A DNA stretch of 64,000 nt from CAZGHS01 sp964525495 (GTDB taxonomy: Bacteria > Patescibacteriota > Microgenomatia > JALYQM01). A program made the position numbers and the translations under genes. The notes below the pieces were generated by a model that was given only the letters and a program-made list of their open reading frames with translations, made no database searches and was not told where the DNA came from. Below, piece by piece: positions 9,443 through 19,737 of the stretch; positions within the stretch are counted from its first letter, which is position 1, and every line of letters begins with the position of its first letter. Where the stretch lies: the NCBI GenBank assembly GCA_964525495.1, contig CAZGHS010000001.1:62001-126000 (forward strand). The letters are read 5' to 3'.

Positions 9443-10297
9443 ATGTCTGAATTTTCTGCTCACACCCAATGGCAAGCTGAACTCTACGACGAACATCCAC
9501 CTCTCAACCCTTTTGAGAAACTTCATCGTGAAATCGGTTTCGCTCTTGTTTGTCGCCCTAAAGATCTAGCTACAAAAAACTACCTCGAACAATTCAAGGT
9601 CAACGATCAAACCAAAATCCTTGACATGGGATGCGCCTCAGGATTTCTGCTCCAGCGAATCAGCAAAACATTTGGCTCCCAAGGAACAGGAATAGATGTG
9701 TCAAAAGTACTTATCGACAAAGCAAAGCAAGAAGATCCCAATAACCAATACTTTTTGGCCGACGCATCCAAACTACCATTTCCAGACAACACCTTCGATC
9801 TTGTAACCAGCTTTGATAACCTCGAACATATTCAAGAATACAAAAAAGTAATTAAAGAAATGGTACGAGTATTAAAACCAGGCGGAACGATACTACTCAA
9901 CACTATTAACAAACACAACCGTTTTACGTTCGACTGGCTCCTGGAAAAACTTGGCAGCGACTATCATATGCGACGCGCTGGCCATGTTAAGGAGCTTTTT
10001 TTCGACCCTCAGGATATAAAAGTACTATTTGAAGAAGCAGGTTTAGAAAACACTAAAATCCGACTGTTTGATGCTACATTTATTTTGATTATGGATTGTG
10101 CCTTATACATATTCCTCATGGCAATAGAGAAACTAGCAAATGTTACAAATAGTTATCATAGATTAGGGCGAATATCCCTTACTATTACTAATATCGCAAG
10201 TAAACTCTCATTACCAGTACTCGAAAAATGTGATACAGTTATTATTAAACACGGGTTTTCCAACGCGTTTTTCCTAACTGGAGTAAAAAGCAAATAA
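9443..10297 (+). CDS. Class I SAM-dependent methyltransferase
   Basis: 284 residues from ATG 9443. The frame opens at 9434, but that ATG lies inside the -10-like TATGCT (9433-9438), so the second ATG is preferred. Motif I is ILDMGCASGFLL near residue 56, followed by GIDVSKVLI and the post-II motif SFDNLEHI. A hydrophobic patch of about 15 residues near 215-230 suggests membrane contact. It is followed after 12 bp by the acyltransferase and then a GT4 enzyme, all on the plus strand, so it probably modifies a lipid-linked glycan. Confidence 0.8.
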   Translation: MSEFSAHTQWQAELYDEHPPLNPFEKLHREIGFALVCRPKDLATKNYLEQFKVNDQTKILDMGCASGFLLQRISKTFGSQGTGIDVSKVLIDKAKQEDPNNQYFLADASKLPFPDNTFDLVTSFDNLEHIQEYKKVIKEMVRVLKPGGTILLNTINKHNRFTFDWLLEKLGSDYHMRRAGHVKELFFDPQDIKVLFEEAGLENTKIRLFDATFILIMDCALYIFLMAIEKLANVTNSYHRLGRISLTITNIASKLSLPVLEKCDTVIIKHGFSNAFFLTGVKSK

Positions 10298-10309
10298 ACT
10301 AAAAACAAT

Positions 10310-11218
10310 ATGTTACCTGCCCTCAAAAGACTTTATTTAGAAAAAGGCGCGCTCGGCGTGCTCGAATGGATTTACGACAAAAAACGGTTTTTTCCCGTAA
10401 AGCTAGTTCTCAAGACAATCTTTAAAGTCTTTCCCTATGAACATATTCTGCGAACAACTGCAAAATATAACCAATCCATTCCAAGCAAGGGATTCGTAAA
10501 AAGTACTCAAACCTATATAAAGAACTTTAATATAGATATAAAGCAAATCAACTCATTCGATATCAATGGACCATGCCTCATATTTGGAAACCATCCTACA
10601 GGACTAGATCCATTTATTATCGCCTCGTGCCTCAAGCGTGATGATGTATATATTGTCGCCGACAACTATCAGCAAAGAAAGGGAACGTTTATAGGCCAAC
10701 ACGTAATTCCTATTTTCTACTCACGCACTCAGAAAAACCTAGAGAATCGAGGATTCCTGAACTCTATAGGATTTTACGCCATGCGGCAATTGACAGGCTA
10801 TGAAGAATACGAAACAGTAAAAAAACAAAACCAGGTAACGATTCAAACCGCAGCCAAGCTTTTAATGGACGGACATGTAGTTATAATTTTTCCGGATGGC
10901 GGAAGTAACAATCCGGAGTTATGGTATAACGGAATTGGAGAAATTATTAAGCGAACGGTAGATAGAGAAAATAAAATCAAGTTGTTTGCGGCCAACATTC
11001 AAGGCATTTCATCATTCAAACTATGGAGGCATTTTCTATTCAACCGCAAAAAATATCTACAAAGCCACCCTGCTCACGTAGTAATTTCACCACAACTCAC
11101 TTTAGCAAGTTTATGTATCGAATCTCACCAAGAATCACGAGAAATTACAGAACGATTAAGATCTGAATATAAAGCAAATAAACTGTGGCACCCGAACTAC
11201 GCCTACCAACAAGCTTAA
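10310..11218 (+). CDS. PlsC-like 1-acylglycerol-3-phosphate acyltransferase family protein
   Basis: 302 residues. The catalytic H(X)4D motif is H95-PTGL-D100 inside FGNHPTGLDPFII, and the downstream FPDGGSNN (about 195) corresponds to the FPEG block that binds the glycerol phosphate. Such enzymes transfer acyl chains to lysophosphatidate or other hydroxyls at the inner membrane leaflet. Lying between a methyltransferase and a GT4 enzyme, it may acylate a glycolipid rather than make bulk phospholipid. It ends 1 base before the next gene. Confidence 0.78.
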   Translation: MLPALKRLYLEKGALGVLEWIYDKKRFFPVKLVLKTIFKVFPYEHILRTTAKYNQSIPSKGFVKSTQTYIKNFNIDIKQINSFDINGPCLIFGNHPTGLDPFIIASCLKRDDVYIVADNYQQRKGTFIGQHVIPIFYSRTQKNLENRGFLNSIGFYAMRQLTGYEEYETVKKQNQVTIQTAAKLLMDGHVVIIFPDGGSNNPELWYNGIGEIIKRTVDRENKIKLFAANIQGISSFKLWRHFLFNRKKYLQSHPAHVVISPQLTLASLCIESHQESREITERLRSEYKANKLWHPNYAYQQA

Positions 11219-11219
11219 T

Positions 11220-12512
11220 ATGAAAATTGCGCTATTTCACCTTTCCTTTCTCTATTCTGGAGGAGGAGAAAAACTAGTTCTAAAAGAGATCGAACTTCTT
11301 ACACAAGCCGGTCATACAGTCGATTGTTACGCGCCACTAATCGATCCAGAAGAATGCTTTCCAGAAATAATCAAAAAATACAACATTAAAGAAATAATAA
11401 AAGGCACCACCAAAATTTTTCTCGGAAAACCAGAACTTGGGGTAGCCTTCACTTGCTTACTATTCCCGTTTATTGCATTTAAATTTAGAAAATACGACAC
11501 CATTATTGGAGCCAATCAGCCAGGACCGCTTTTTGGTTGGATACTCAAAATACTTCTTAGAAAGCCATATATTGCATATATTGCTCAACCAACCCGGCTT
11601 ATATATCCTCGCCCTATTGATAGAGAAGTAGGATTGAGATTTAAATCCAAAATGAATTTCTTTCCGCACGTAGCAAACATACTACGCCCGTTTATCTACT
11701 GGCTCGACCTCAAGAGTATTACCAGCGCACACACTCTTTTTACAAACGGCGAGTACATGAAAGAAATAATTGAACAGATTTATGGCAAAACAGCTACCAT
11801 CTGTCATCCAGGAGCAAAATGGGACTACAAAATGAGTTTTCTAAAACAGAACAAACAAAACTCAATAACAATAAATAATAATACATACCCCACTCCGTAT
11901 ATCTGCCTGACAAATAGACATTTTCCTCAAAAAAAGTTCGAATATGCAATAGAGGCAATCCGTCATTTAGATCATAAAATACCGGTATTAATTGCGGGTA
12001 AAGAAACCTACTATACTCAGTCTCTCAAAAAACTAGTGCAGAGTTACCATCTCGAAGACCGTATTCATTTTCTAGGATATGTGAGTGAAACAGATATCGA
12101 GATTCTATATAAAAACAGCTCACTCTATCTCTACACTGCGATCGAGGAAGATTTCGGCATGGGCATAGTTGAGGCAATGGGTTACGGCATACCAGTCATA
12201 GCAATAAATCGAGCAGGACCATCTAAAATAATCACACACAACCATAACGGATTTCTAGTCGAACCAGATGATCACAAAGCAATGGCCTCGACCATAAAAA
12301 AATGTTTAAACAATAGAGAACTAGTTCTTAAAATTGGAAAAAACGCAGTCCATACCATACGAAAGAATTATTCCTGGGGAAATCACGCAAATATTTTGGG
12401 AAATACACTAAAATCAATCGCAAATACGAATCACAAAACTGATTCAAAAACTTCTTTATACCGCGCCGTCATAAATTCTCGCTTAACGTTCGAAGGTAAA
12501 ACCATTTCATGA
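11220..12512 (+). CDS. GT4-family glycosyltransferase
   Basis: 430 residues, GT-B fold. The N-terminus MKIALFHLSFLYSGGGEK holds the glycine loop. The donor domain begins near residue 225 (CLTNRHFPQKKFEYAIEA). The E-x7-E catalytic/UDP-sugar motif reads EEDFGMGIVEAMGYGIPV. It follows the acyltransferase by one base and is likely co-transcribed. Its last 82 bases overlap the opposing GT4 gene, the longest convergent overlap here. Confidence 0.88.
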   Translation: MKIALFHLSFLYSGGGEKLVLKEIELLTQAGHTVDCYAPLIDPEECFPEIIKKYNIKEIIKGTTKIFLGKPELGVAFTCLLFPFIAFKFRKYDTIIGANQPGPLFGWILKILLRKPYIAYIAQPTRLIYPRPIDREVGLRFKSKMNFFPHVANILRPFIYWLDLKSITSAHTLFTNGEYMKEIIEQIYGKTATICHPGAKWDYKMSFLKQNKQNSITINNNTYPTPYICLTNRHFPQKKFEYAIEAIRHLDHKIPVLIAGKETYYTQSLKKLVQSYHLEDRIHFLGYVSETDIEILYKNSSLYLYTAIEEDFGMGIVEAMGYGIPVIAINRAGPSKIITHNHNGFLVEPDDHKAMASTIKKCLNNRELVLKIGKNAVHTIRKNYSWGNHANILGNTLKSIANTNHKTDSKTSLYRAVINSRLTFEGKTIS

Positions 12513-13561
12513 TGATCTATAGGACGAGTAATCAACGTTCGCAGCAATTCAGCAGCTGATTCTACCCCATCCGTTGGTTTAAAAATTACACATTCGGTTA
12601 GATTGTTCAATAGCTCATCTGCCCCTGCCCCGTCAGCAAGCATTACTTTCTGTGTACCACTCGCAATAGCTTCGAAAGGAACCATAGTACATCCTTCGCC
12701 GTAAGAAGAAGGGTGTATCAATATCTGAGACCGCGCATACACAGATACCAATTCATGCTTCTCTACAAAACCCAAAAAAACCACACGATCACTGCAACGA
12801 TCAATGCATAAATTACTCACATCGCCACTCCCCGCAAAAACCAAATAGAGTTGCGGATTGGTTAGTGTCAATCTGCTGAAAACATCCAGAGTAAACTGCT
12901 GCATTTTCTCTGCACATACTCTTCCACAATGAAGCAACACCGTCGCATTTTCTGGAATATTCTCCATACCTTTATAGACAGCTCTACGCAATTCCAAATT
13001 TAGATAATACGACTCATTCAGTGCTGGGTATATTACATGGGCACCACACTGATAAAAATCCTTAACCTGTCTAGCCACTTTCCGTGATACCGCAATAATT
13101 GCACTACACCTACGAACAATAATCGCATCAATTTTTTTAATACATAACTCAAACGTAACTTGCCATATTCCTCGAAACGGATGTTGCGGAAAATTATGCG
13201 CGGTCCACACTACTCGCTTACGCAAAATATGGGCGACCAGACCTGCTGCCCACACTGAAGGAAAGTTATGCGGGTTAAAAACCGAAAAATCTCTCCCATA
13301 ACGCAATAAGAGGTAACACAGAACGGGTAATGAAAAAACCGAAAAAACAACTCTCTTCCTTAATAACCTTTGCAAAAAAGGATGGGGCAATAATAAAGAA
13401 GAACGTATCGACTCGACATTTGCTGCTTGCCTTACAAAAAGGCAAACCAGTTTTGATTCAATGCCTAAACGCTGTAAATCTTCTACCAGTTGAATACTTT
13501 GAGTTTCTGCACCTCGCCAATCAAGCCAAGGTTGTACAATAAGGACACGCAAAGCGCTCAT
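12431..13561 (-). CDS. GT4-family glycosyltransferase
   Basis: 376 residues. N-terminus LRVLIVQPWLDWRGAETQS carries the GAE acceptor loop; donor-domain strand LLHCGRVCAEKM lies near residue 180; the E-x7-E region reads GEGCTMVPFEAIASGTQKV. The start codon at 13561 abuts the ATG of the divergent gene at 13562 (shared CATATG). No convincing -10 lies 6-7 nt upstream, so its promoter must sit inside the divergent coding region. Confidence 0.85.
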   Translation of the reverse strand: MSALRVLIVQPWLDWRGAETQSIQLVEDLQRLGIESKLVCLFVRQAANVESIRSSLLLPHPFLQRLLRKRVVFSVFSLPVLCYLLLRYGRDFSVFNPHNFPSVWAAGLVAHILRKRVVWTAHNFPQHPFRGIWQVTFELCIKKIDAIIVRRCSAIIAVSRKVARQVKDFYQCGAHVIYPALNESYYLNLELRRAVYKGMENIPENATVLLHCGRVCAEKMQQFTLDVFSRLTLTNPQLYLVFAGSGDVSNLCIDRCSDRVVFLGFVEKHELVSVYARSQILIHPSSYGEGCTMVPFEAIASGTQKVMLADGAGADELLNNLTECVIFKPTDGVESAAELLRTLITRPIDHHEMVLPSNVKREFMTARYKEVFESVL

Positions 13562-14710
13562 ATGAAATTACTCTTTTTATTACCCATACTGACCTATCGT
13601 GGCTCCGAACAGGTAGTAAGCCAGTTAGTAAATTATCTTCGGTCACAAGGACACTCAATTACAATCATAACACCCTACAAAGATGATACGATCTCGATCC
13701 CGCAAGCCAATATAATTCATCCAGGTAAGGCCATCATGCTACTCTGCAAAAACCCATTTCTTTACATCTTTATAGCCCCTGTGGTTCTTCTGATATATAG
13801 TCTTCGAAATATAAAAAAAACCGACCTCATTATAACTGACAACTTCCCCTGCCTACAAATTGCTACGCTACTATCGATACTATTTAAAAAGAATTTTATA
13901 CTTTCAATTCATGGCATAGAAACAAACACATCACCAGAGCAATCCATGATTGAAAAAATTCATCATCATATAGTAACTAATCTAAATAAAGTAACTAATA
14001 GATACGTAAAAAAAATAATCGTTAATTCCCCTAAAGTACAAAGAAACGCCAAAATAATATGGCCAAAAGCCGAAATTAAAATCCTTATTCCACCAGTTTC
14101 TCTCTCCCCGGTAGAAAATTCACCGCCCTCAGAAATACGCAAAAGATACAATATATCAGACAATCAGATACTTGTATCAGTCGGCGTTTTACACCCACTC
14201 AAAAATCAAACATTACTCGTAAAAGTCCTAGCAACAATCACACAAATATACCCTCACATAGTCCTCATGCTTATTGGTGACGGGAACAAACAACCAATTC
14301 ATGCACTTGCTCAAAGTTTAGGAGTTCAAAAAAATATATTATTTACTGGGTTTGTCTCTCACAAAAACATACATGCATACTACGAAGCTGCAGATATACT
14401 TCTCCAACCAGCTTTCTATCCTGAAGGATTAAGTCTGACAGTATTTGAAGCAATGCTGGCAAAAAAACTAGCAATCTGTGCGGAAGGGGCTGGCGCGGCA
14501 GATATTATAAGAGAACAGAATATTGGTATTGTTGCTGATCCGACTCCGGAAAAATTCGCAGCAGAAATTCTTAAATATCTTGCTAATCCAGCAGAATACG
14601 AACCAATTATAAATCGCGGATATGAATATGTACAAAAAAATCTCACACTAATACAGTACGGAAAACTATTTGAAAACGAAATAAATGCTACAATTTCTGA
14701 CACTCAATAA
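13562..14710 (+). CDS. GT4-family glycosyltransferase
   Basis: 382 residues from ATG 13562 (MKLLFLLPILTYRGSEQVV). The open frame extends back to 13490, but that would add residues unlike the family and bury the divergent neighbour. Donor domain begins near residue 200 (VSVGVLHPLKNQTLL); E-x7-E reads PEGLSLTVFEAMLAKKLA. A TACAAT box at 13535-13540 could give a 15-nt leader, with no clear Shine-Dalgarno. The 3' end overlaps the methyltransferase on the other strand by 23 bases. Confidence 0.85.
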   Translation: MKLLFLLPILTYRGSEQVVSQLVNYLRSQGHSITIITPYKDDTISIPQANIIHPGKAIMLLCKNPFLYIFIAPVVLLIYSLRNIKKTDLIITDNFPCLQIATLLSILFKKNFILSIHGIETNTSPEQSMIEKIHHHIVTNLNKVTNRYVKKIIVNSPKVQRNAKIIWPKAEIKILIPPVSLSPVENSPPSEIRKRYNISDNQILVSVGVLHPLKNQTLLVKVLATITQIYPHIVLMLIGDGNKQPIHALAQSLGVQKNILFTGFVSHKNIHAYYEAADILLQPAFYPEGLSLTVFEAMLAKKLAICAEGAGAADIIREQNIGIVADPTPEKFAAEILKYLANPAEYEPIINRGYEYVQKNLTLIQYGKLFENEINATISDTQ

Positions 14711-15419
14711 TCATATACAAAGGCACTTTATTTAGCTCTGTATACTCTACAACTTCACCACTACATCCATATAAAACCCTAACAAATCTCCATATTCGTT
14801 GTGCTACCGCATTTGGCAAAAAGCTAAATAGCCATTTAAAAAATCGGATAAACCGAACATCCGAAAACTCCTGACCATACCATGTGCGTACATGTACATA
14901 AGGAGCAATTAAGTCAGCAAGCTCGTCTCGCGAAAATTCACACGTATGATGGGGATTAGAACTCGTATAGCCTAAAGACAAACCATCCCTATGAGGAGTC
15001 GATAGCAGCAATGTACCTCCTCGCTTTAATACGCGGACTAACTCAGTTAAAAACAGCGGAATATCGGTCACAGGCAAATGCTCTAATGTCTCAAAACATA
15101 CAACGCAATCAAAAGTTTCGTTTTCAAAAGGCAAGCTTTTAGCATCACCTTCTACATATGTAATATTTGTAGATGAGTATTCAGCATACGCAATCGAAAG
15201 CGCACTTTGATTTTTTTCAAATCCCACAACTGAAGCAGCTACGCCAGACAATTCGAAAGAACCGTAACCAGTTCCACAGGCCACATCCAATACACTACAT
15301 GCTTCTACAAATTTCTTAGCAAATATATATCGTTGTATGTGCTCCCTATACGGTCCACGTAATACCTTCAGGACACTTGGAAGATCCTTAGGGTTCATAT
15401 ACTCAATCTGATTCAGCAT
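14688..15419 (-). CDS. Class I SAM-dependent methyltransferase (UbiE/BioC-like)
   Basis: 243 residues from ATG 15419; a GTG two codons upstream is possible but lies 2 nt from the -10 TACTAT. Motif I is SVLDVACGTGYGSFEL (about 42-57) and the post-II motif is VCFETLEHLP near 110. The fold is that of small-molecule methyltransferases; a glycan-locus substrate is likely from context. Its -10 overlaps that of the divergent GT4 gene. Confidence 0.82.
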   Translation of the reverse strand: MLNQIEYMNPKDLPSVLKVLRGPYREHIQRYIFAKKFVEACSVLDVACGTGYGSFELSGVAASVVGFEKNQSALSIAYAEYSSTNITYVEGDAKSLPFENETFDCVVCFETLEHLPVTDIPLFLTELVRVLKRGGTLLLSTPHRDGLSLGYTSSNPHHTCEFSRDELADLIAPYVHVRTWYGQEFSDVRFIRFFKWLFSFLPNAVAQRIWRFVRVLYGCSGEVVEYTELNKVPLYMIIECQKL

Positions 15420-15427
15420 ATCCACAT

Positions 15428-15437
15428 ATAGTACAAT
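15428..15437. promoter_or_regulatory. Overlapping divergent -10 boxes
   Basis: TACTAT on the minus strand (15428-15433) lies 8 nt from the methyltransferase ATG. TACAAT on the plus strand (15432-15437) drives the GT4 gene at 15469. The two hexamers share two bases, so polymerase binding should be mutually exclusive. Confidence 0.5.
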
Positions 15438-15468
15438 TCTTTAAGGAAAATATAATGAGGAGACTTAA

Positions 15469-16593
15469 ATGAAAACGCTCGCAATAGTACGCGACAACAG
15501 AATCGTCTCTTTAGACCATTATAAATACCTTACTAGGCTACTAATATCCTTCATAACTACAAACAATAATATTCCTGACGGACTCAGAGTAAGTTTACCA
15601 AAAAATATAACCCTGATCTCAGAAACATATTACAAAGCAATTGGTGTCGATCCAACTGAAATATATTCGCCAGGCCTATTTAATTTATCCTGGAAGTACA
15701 TCGCCAATCTCCCAAAGCATTTAGCAAACGCCGACATTATAGACATTTCAGACACCTACTATTTCTGGAATTATCAAACTATTACTTATGCTCACAAAAA
15801 AAACATTCCGGTAGTAAGCAATATTTGGTGCAATACTCCGTTTCACATCTCTGGAAAAATTCCTCCTTATTCTTTCTTAACTCGAAAAGTCATAGAAGGT
15901 ACAAATTTATTTATCTTAAGAAATCACAAGGCAATCGAATTTACTCGATCACTCAAGATTCCAGACAATAAAACAAAAATCATTTATCAAGGTGTCGACT
16001 TACTACGTTTTAAACCAACTATGCGTGAAGCAGAAACCATAAATATACTGTATGTTGGCCTGCTTGACGACTCTAAAGGCGTACCAGATATTATCACTGC
16101 GTATAAACATCTATACAAAAAATACAAAAACATTCATTTAACTATCGCAGGCAACGGGCGATTAAAAAACTACGTACTTGAAGCAGCTCGTGAACTACCA
16201 ATTACGTACCACGGATATGTGCAATACGATAAACTCCCAGAAATATACCAGACTGCGGATATATTTTGTTCCCCTTCTCGCGAAGTAAAACTTTTCGGAA
16301 ATCTTTTGTGGGGAGAATACTTTTCCTACACCCTAATGGAAGCCCAAGCCTCTGGCTTACCCATAGTAAGTACGCAAGTTGGCGGCATTCCCGAGGAAAT
16401 AGGAAACGACAATTTACTTATCAAAAGCAGAGATACCGCAGCATTACAAAAATCGTTAGAATCACTTATACTAGATAAATCTGCTCGTATACGAATTGGC
16501 CAAGACAATCGACTTAGGGCTGAAAGACTATACGATGCACAAAGACAAGCACAAATTTACGAACAGGCAATATTAGATCTATGTCTTCGCTAA
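15469..16593 (+). CDS. GT4-family glycosyltransferase
   Basis: 374 residues. The acceptor half is shorter and diverged; the donor domain starts near residue 193 (NILYVGLLDDSKGVPDII) and the acidic motif is GEYFSYTLMEAQASGLPIV. This gene keeps a real leader: GAGGAG at 15457-15462 is spaced 6 nt from the ATG and the promoter TACAAT is about 30 nt upstream. It is followed after 3 bases by the 1046-residue membrane protein, so the two probably act in one pathway. Confidence 0.85.
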   Translation: MKTLAIVRDNRIVSLDHYKYLTRLLISFITTNNNIPDGLRVSLPKNITLISETYYKAIGVDPTEIYSPGLFNLSWKYIANLPKHLANADIIDISDTYYFWNYQTITYAHKKNIPVVSNIWCNTPFHISGKIPPYSFLTRKVIEGTNLFILRNHKAIEFTRSLKIPDNKTKIIYQGVDLLRFKPTMREAETINILYVGLLDDSKGVPDIITAYKHLYKKYKNIHLTIAGNGRLKNYVLEAARELPITYHGYVQYDKLPEIYQTADIFCSPSREVKLFGNLLWGEYFSYTLMEAQASGLPIVSTQVGGIPEEIGNDNLLIKSRDTAALQKSLESLILDKSARIRIGQDNRLRAERLYDAQRQAQIYEQAILDLCLR

Positions 16594-16596
16594 AAA

Positions 16597-19500
16597 ATGA
16601 AAAAACTGCTCAAATATTCATGCATTAGTGTATCCCGTCTTATTCAGATCATTCTAGTTCTGTGTCTATCAGCCGGGATAATAGTCTTTGCATATATCCT
16701 CCTCCACAGTCAATTAAATTCCGACAAGCTCCTCGGAAGCGATGACACGAGTGCCTATATATTCGTTGAATGGCTCAATAAATATTACCCAAACTATCCC
16801 TACTGGTTCCCTTTACAAGGAGGAGGTGTCTCCTTTGTCGCCGGCTATCCGCACCTTGCGCATACACTTGTCATCACCATAAGTAGAGTATTCGATCTAG
16901 CACTTATACGATCATTTAATATTATGCGCTTCTTAGCATTTCCTACGACAGCCGTCTTCATACTACTTTTCTGCTGGTTGCGACTAAACTATCCCAAACA
17001 ACCCATAAGTCGCATAGCAATTGGCTTTGTTGCTGCTATTTTCTACCTTATCATGCCCATAACTTATATTTTTGCGTATCAATGGGGATTTTATGCTGAG
17101 GCTGTATCGTATATTTTTGTAGCTCCTACATTATTCTTTGTCGACTGGTTTCTTGAATTACACTTTAAAGGGCAGTCTTCGTTAAAAAAAAGAGTTGTAA
17201 ATGTAGTTGCAATACTATTATGGACACTCGCCTTTCACACTCATTTTGCAGCGGGCATTGCGATCCTACATCTTACTATATTCATGATCGCAGGAAGAAT
17301 TATTAGCGAAGTAAAGGCAAATCACAAAATAGCACTTAAAAAAGGCTGTATTGCCTTTTTGCTATTACTAATACCATTAGGACTCTTTTTTTCTCACAGA
17401 TTTTTTCAGTATTCAGAATATAACGCTCAAGTTGCAAAAGGTGGTTTCAATGGATACGTAAATGATCCAAACGGAAAAATAAATTTTGACGTTCTACCTA
17501 CGTATGAAATAATGTTAGGCCTAGAAAATCCAAAAGATGAGATGAAGTCAGCCGTAGAGAATTGGTCGGCTCAACCATATATTTGGGTGGGCATCTTACC
17601 TGCACTTCTTTTTGGATGGTTCCGCACAAAGAAAATCCTTCTATTCTCCCTTTTATCTGTCTACGGTTTCCTAAACTTCACCAATGAATTTTTTATACGA
17701 GTACCATATTGGCTTGCTCCGTTTACCGTTCTATTTGACTACCGCACAGTGTGGATAGCATATCGAGTAATACTCCCTATTACTGCAGCCTTCGGTTTTT
17801 ACATTTTAGGCGATACAATACTACGAATAGCTGACATACTACTCAAAAAAACAGGCAAATATATATATGGCGTTTGGGATCACATATTCGCACCTTCCAT
17901 AGCAATATGTGTAATGTTCATCTTAATTATTTATGCAGCTAACATGTATCCTATCCCCCAGGGAACTAGCCCTATAGAAAACCAAAAATTATGGCGTTTA
18001 GGTCCTTCAATATTTGTTGAATCGAATTTTCTAATAGACTCAAAACAATTTTCCGCTTTCCAATCTGAAGACAGTACAAACAACGAACTTGCTATTAGCA
18101 AAAAACAATGTCTTAACATTCCTTCAAATGAAATCTCGGCGAGAAGTTCATGGTGCAACTCGCTACACTATTCACTTATCGAACAGGTAAGTTTAAAGCG
18201 GTTACCAAGTATAAAAGTTTTAGAAAAAGGTCCGGTCACATATGTAAAAGAAACCGATAAAGAACCTTACAAATTTCTAGGAGACGACCCACTAAAAACT
18301 CGCTTTGACCTGTCAGGCAACTCAGGCAGCATCATTATGAAAATGCCGCTGTATACCGATGTATCCCAAACTCAAATATACATAAACACACTCACCTTAT
18401 TCAGTGCACTCTGGAACTATCAGTCTTCGGTAATGTACGCCTACCAACCTATTTACCAAAAAGTCGGGATACTCTCAGAAATAGCTAAATATTACGGCTA
18501 TAACTACATCCAAGCAAGTACAACGGCTCAAACTCCACCTGAAATTTATGAACAAGATCCAAACTGGGAGAAAACAGAAGACAAACAGTGGTGGCAGTTT
18601 AAGGAGGCAACAACTCTGACAACCTGGACAAAAAAACCTCACCTACTGTTCATCGGAAATGAAGGATATTATTTCTACGATCAAGCCTTCAAAGTTTTCA
18701 ACGTTGGAGCTCTCTCATATAACGACGGAATTATAAGCAATGGTGGTGAATATGTCGATAAATATTCCTTGAAAGAATTACAAGAGTTTGACGGACTATT
18801 CCTGAGTGGATATAAATACAATAATCAGAATAAAGGCCACTCACTACTAACACAATATGTAGAAAAAGGCGGCAAACTATTTATCGATACGGGATGGCAG
18901 TACAAAAATCCAGACTGGCAACTCGAACAAGTACCACCATTCTTACCGACTAATAAACTGATTTGGGAAGAGATTACATCTCAGGCTGAATTAACGTTAG
19001 ATCAAACAGAGAAAATTAATTTTAACTCCGATCAAAGACAGATAGGACATCTTACCTTAAATGGCGGTCATTGGGGCATCTCCACAATCACAGATTTACG
19101 CAAAGATTCCACTGTGTTGCTACAAGTTCTTAACAAACCAGTCATAATTGCTCGTGAGTTTGGGAAAGGCAAAGTTGTCTGGTCGGGAATGAATATACTA
19201 CCTCACATTGAAGGCGGAAAGAACGAAAACACCAAGGAAATACAACTCTTAAGCGCGTCACTTAAATGGCTACTCGGATCTACAGCATCAACCGATCTAC
19301 AAATAATTCCGTCACGCAAAAATCCGGATAAAATAACATTCAAATTAGAAGAATCCACTAACGAAAACACACTTCTCTACTTCCGCGAAGGATACGTACC
19401 TAAGTGGAATGCAACACTGACTACTTCAGACAATAAAACAAAAAAACTTCAAATAGTGCCTACAGGACCACGCATGGTAGGTATTGTTGTCCCACCCGTG

Positions 19501-19737
19501 GCTAAAGGAAGTATCGTAAATCTCCAAATAAAAAGTTCACTTATGGATTACGCAACCCTGGCAGTAGGAATACTTACTGTTCCACTCTTGATCCTATACA
19601 TCTTAGGCGTAATCAACCCGATTGCTTTCTCAGTAAAGAATTTTGTAAAGAGATTCTTAGGAAAAATAAAACGAACAAATAAAGAAATAGCTAACTACAA
19701 AATGCACACTGACCCCAATAAAACAATAAACGACTAA
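16597..19737 (+). CDS. Large polytopic membrane protein with extracellular domains
   Basis: 1046 residues. About ten membrane segments occupy residues 10-450; the first extracytoplasmic loop contains GSDDTSAYIFVEW with acidic residues in the GT-C catalytic position. Residues 460-970 are soluble and include a class I glutamine-amidotransferase/ThuA-like stretch (FDGLFLSGYKYN, then KGGKLFIDTG). Two more hydrophobic segments close the protein near 985-1020. The layout resembles membrane proteins annotated as PTPS-related or YfhO-like in uncultured bacteria. I infer a glycan transferase or polymer-export accessory. The gene is coupled to the GT4 gene upstream. Confidence 0.6.
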   Translation: MKKLLKYSCISVSRLIQIILVLCLSAGIIVFAYILLHSQLNSDKLLGSDDTSAYIFVEWLNKYYPNYPYWFPLQGGGVSFVAGYPHLAHTLVITISRVFDLALIRSFNIMRFLAFPTTAVFILLFCWLRLNYPKQPISRIAIGFVAAIFYLIMPITYIFAYQWGFYAEAVSYIFVAPTLFFVDWFLELHFKGQSSLKKRVVNVVAILLWTLAFHTHFAAGIAILHLTIFMIAGRIISEVKANHKIALKKGCIAFLLLLIPLGLFFSHRFFQYSEYNAQVAKGGFNGYVNDPNGKINFDVLPTYEIMLGLENPKDEMKSAVENWSAQPYIWVGILPALLFGWFRTKKILLFSLLSVYGFLNFTNEFFIRVPYWLAPFTVLFDYRTVWIAYRVILPITAAFGFYILGDTILRIADILLKKTGKYIYGVWDHIFAPSIAICVMFILIIYAANMYPIPQGTSPIENQKLWRLGPSIFVESNFLIDSKQFSAFQSEDSTNNELAISKKQCLNIPSNEISARSSWCNSLHYSLIEQVSLKRLPSIKVLEKGPVTYVKETDKEPYKFLGDDPLKTRFDLSGNSGSIIMKMPLYTDVSQTQIYINTLTLFSALWNYQSSVMYAYQPIYQKVGILSEIAKYYGYNYIQASTTAQTPPEIYEQDPNWEKTEDKQWWQFKEATTLTTWTKKPHLLFIGNEGYYFYDQAFKVFNVGALSYNDGIISNGGEYVDKYSLKELQEFDGLFLSGYKYNNQNKGHSLLTQYVEKGGKLFIDTGWQYKNPDWQLEQVPPFLPTNKLIWEEITSQAELTLDQTEKINFNSDQRQIGHLTLNGGHWGISTITDLRKDSTVLLQVLNKPVIIAREFGKGKVVWSGMNILPHIEGGKNENTKEIQLLSASLKWLLGSTASTDLQIIPSRKNPDKITFKLEESTNENTLLYFREGYVPKWNATLTTSDNKTKKLQIVPTGPRMVGIVVPPVAKGSIVNLQIKSSLMDYATLAVGILTVPLLILYILGVINPIAFSVKNFVKRFLGKIKRTNKEIANYKMHTDPNKTIND

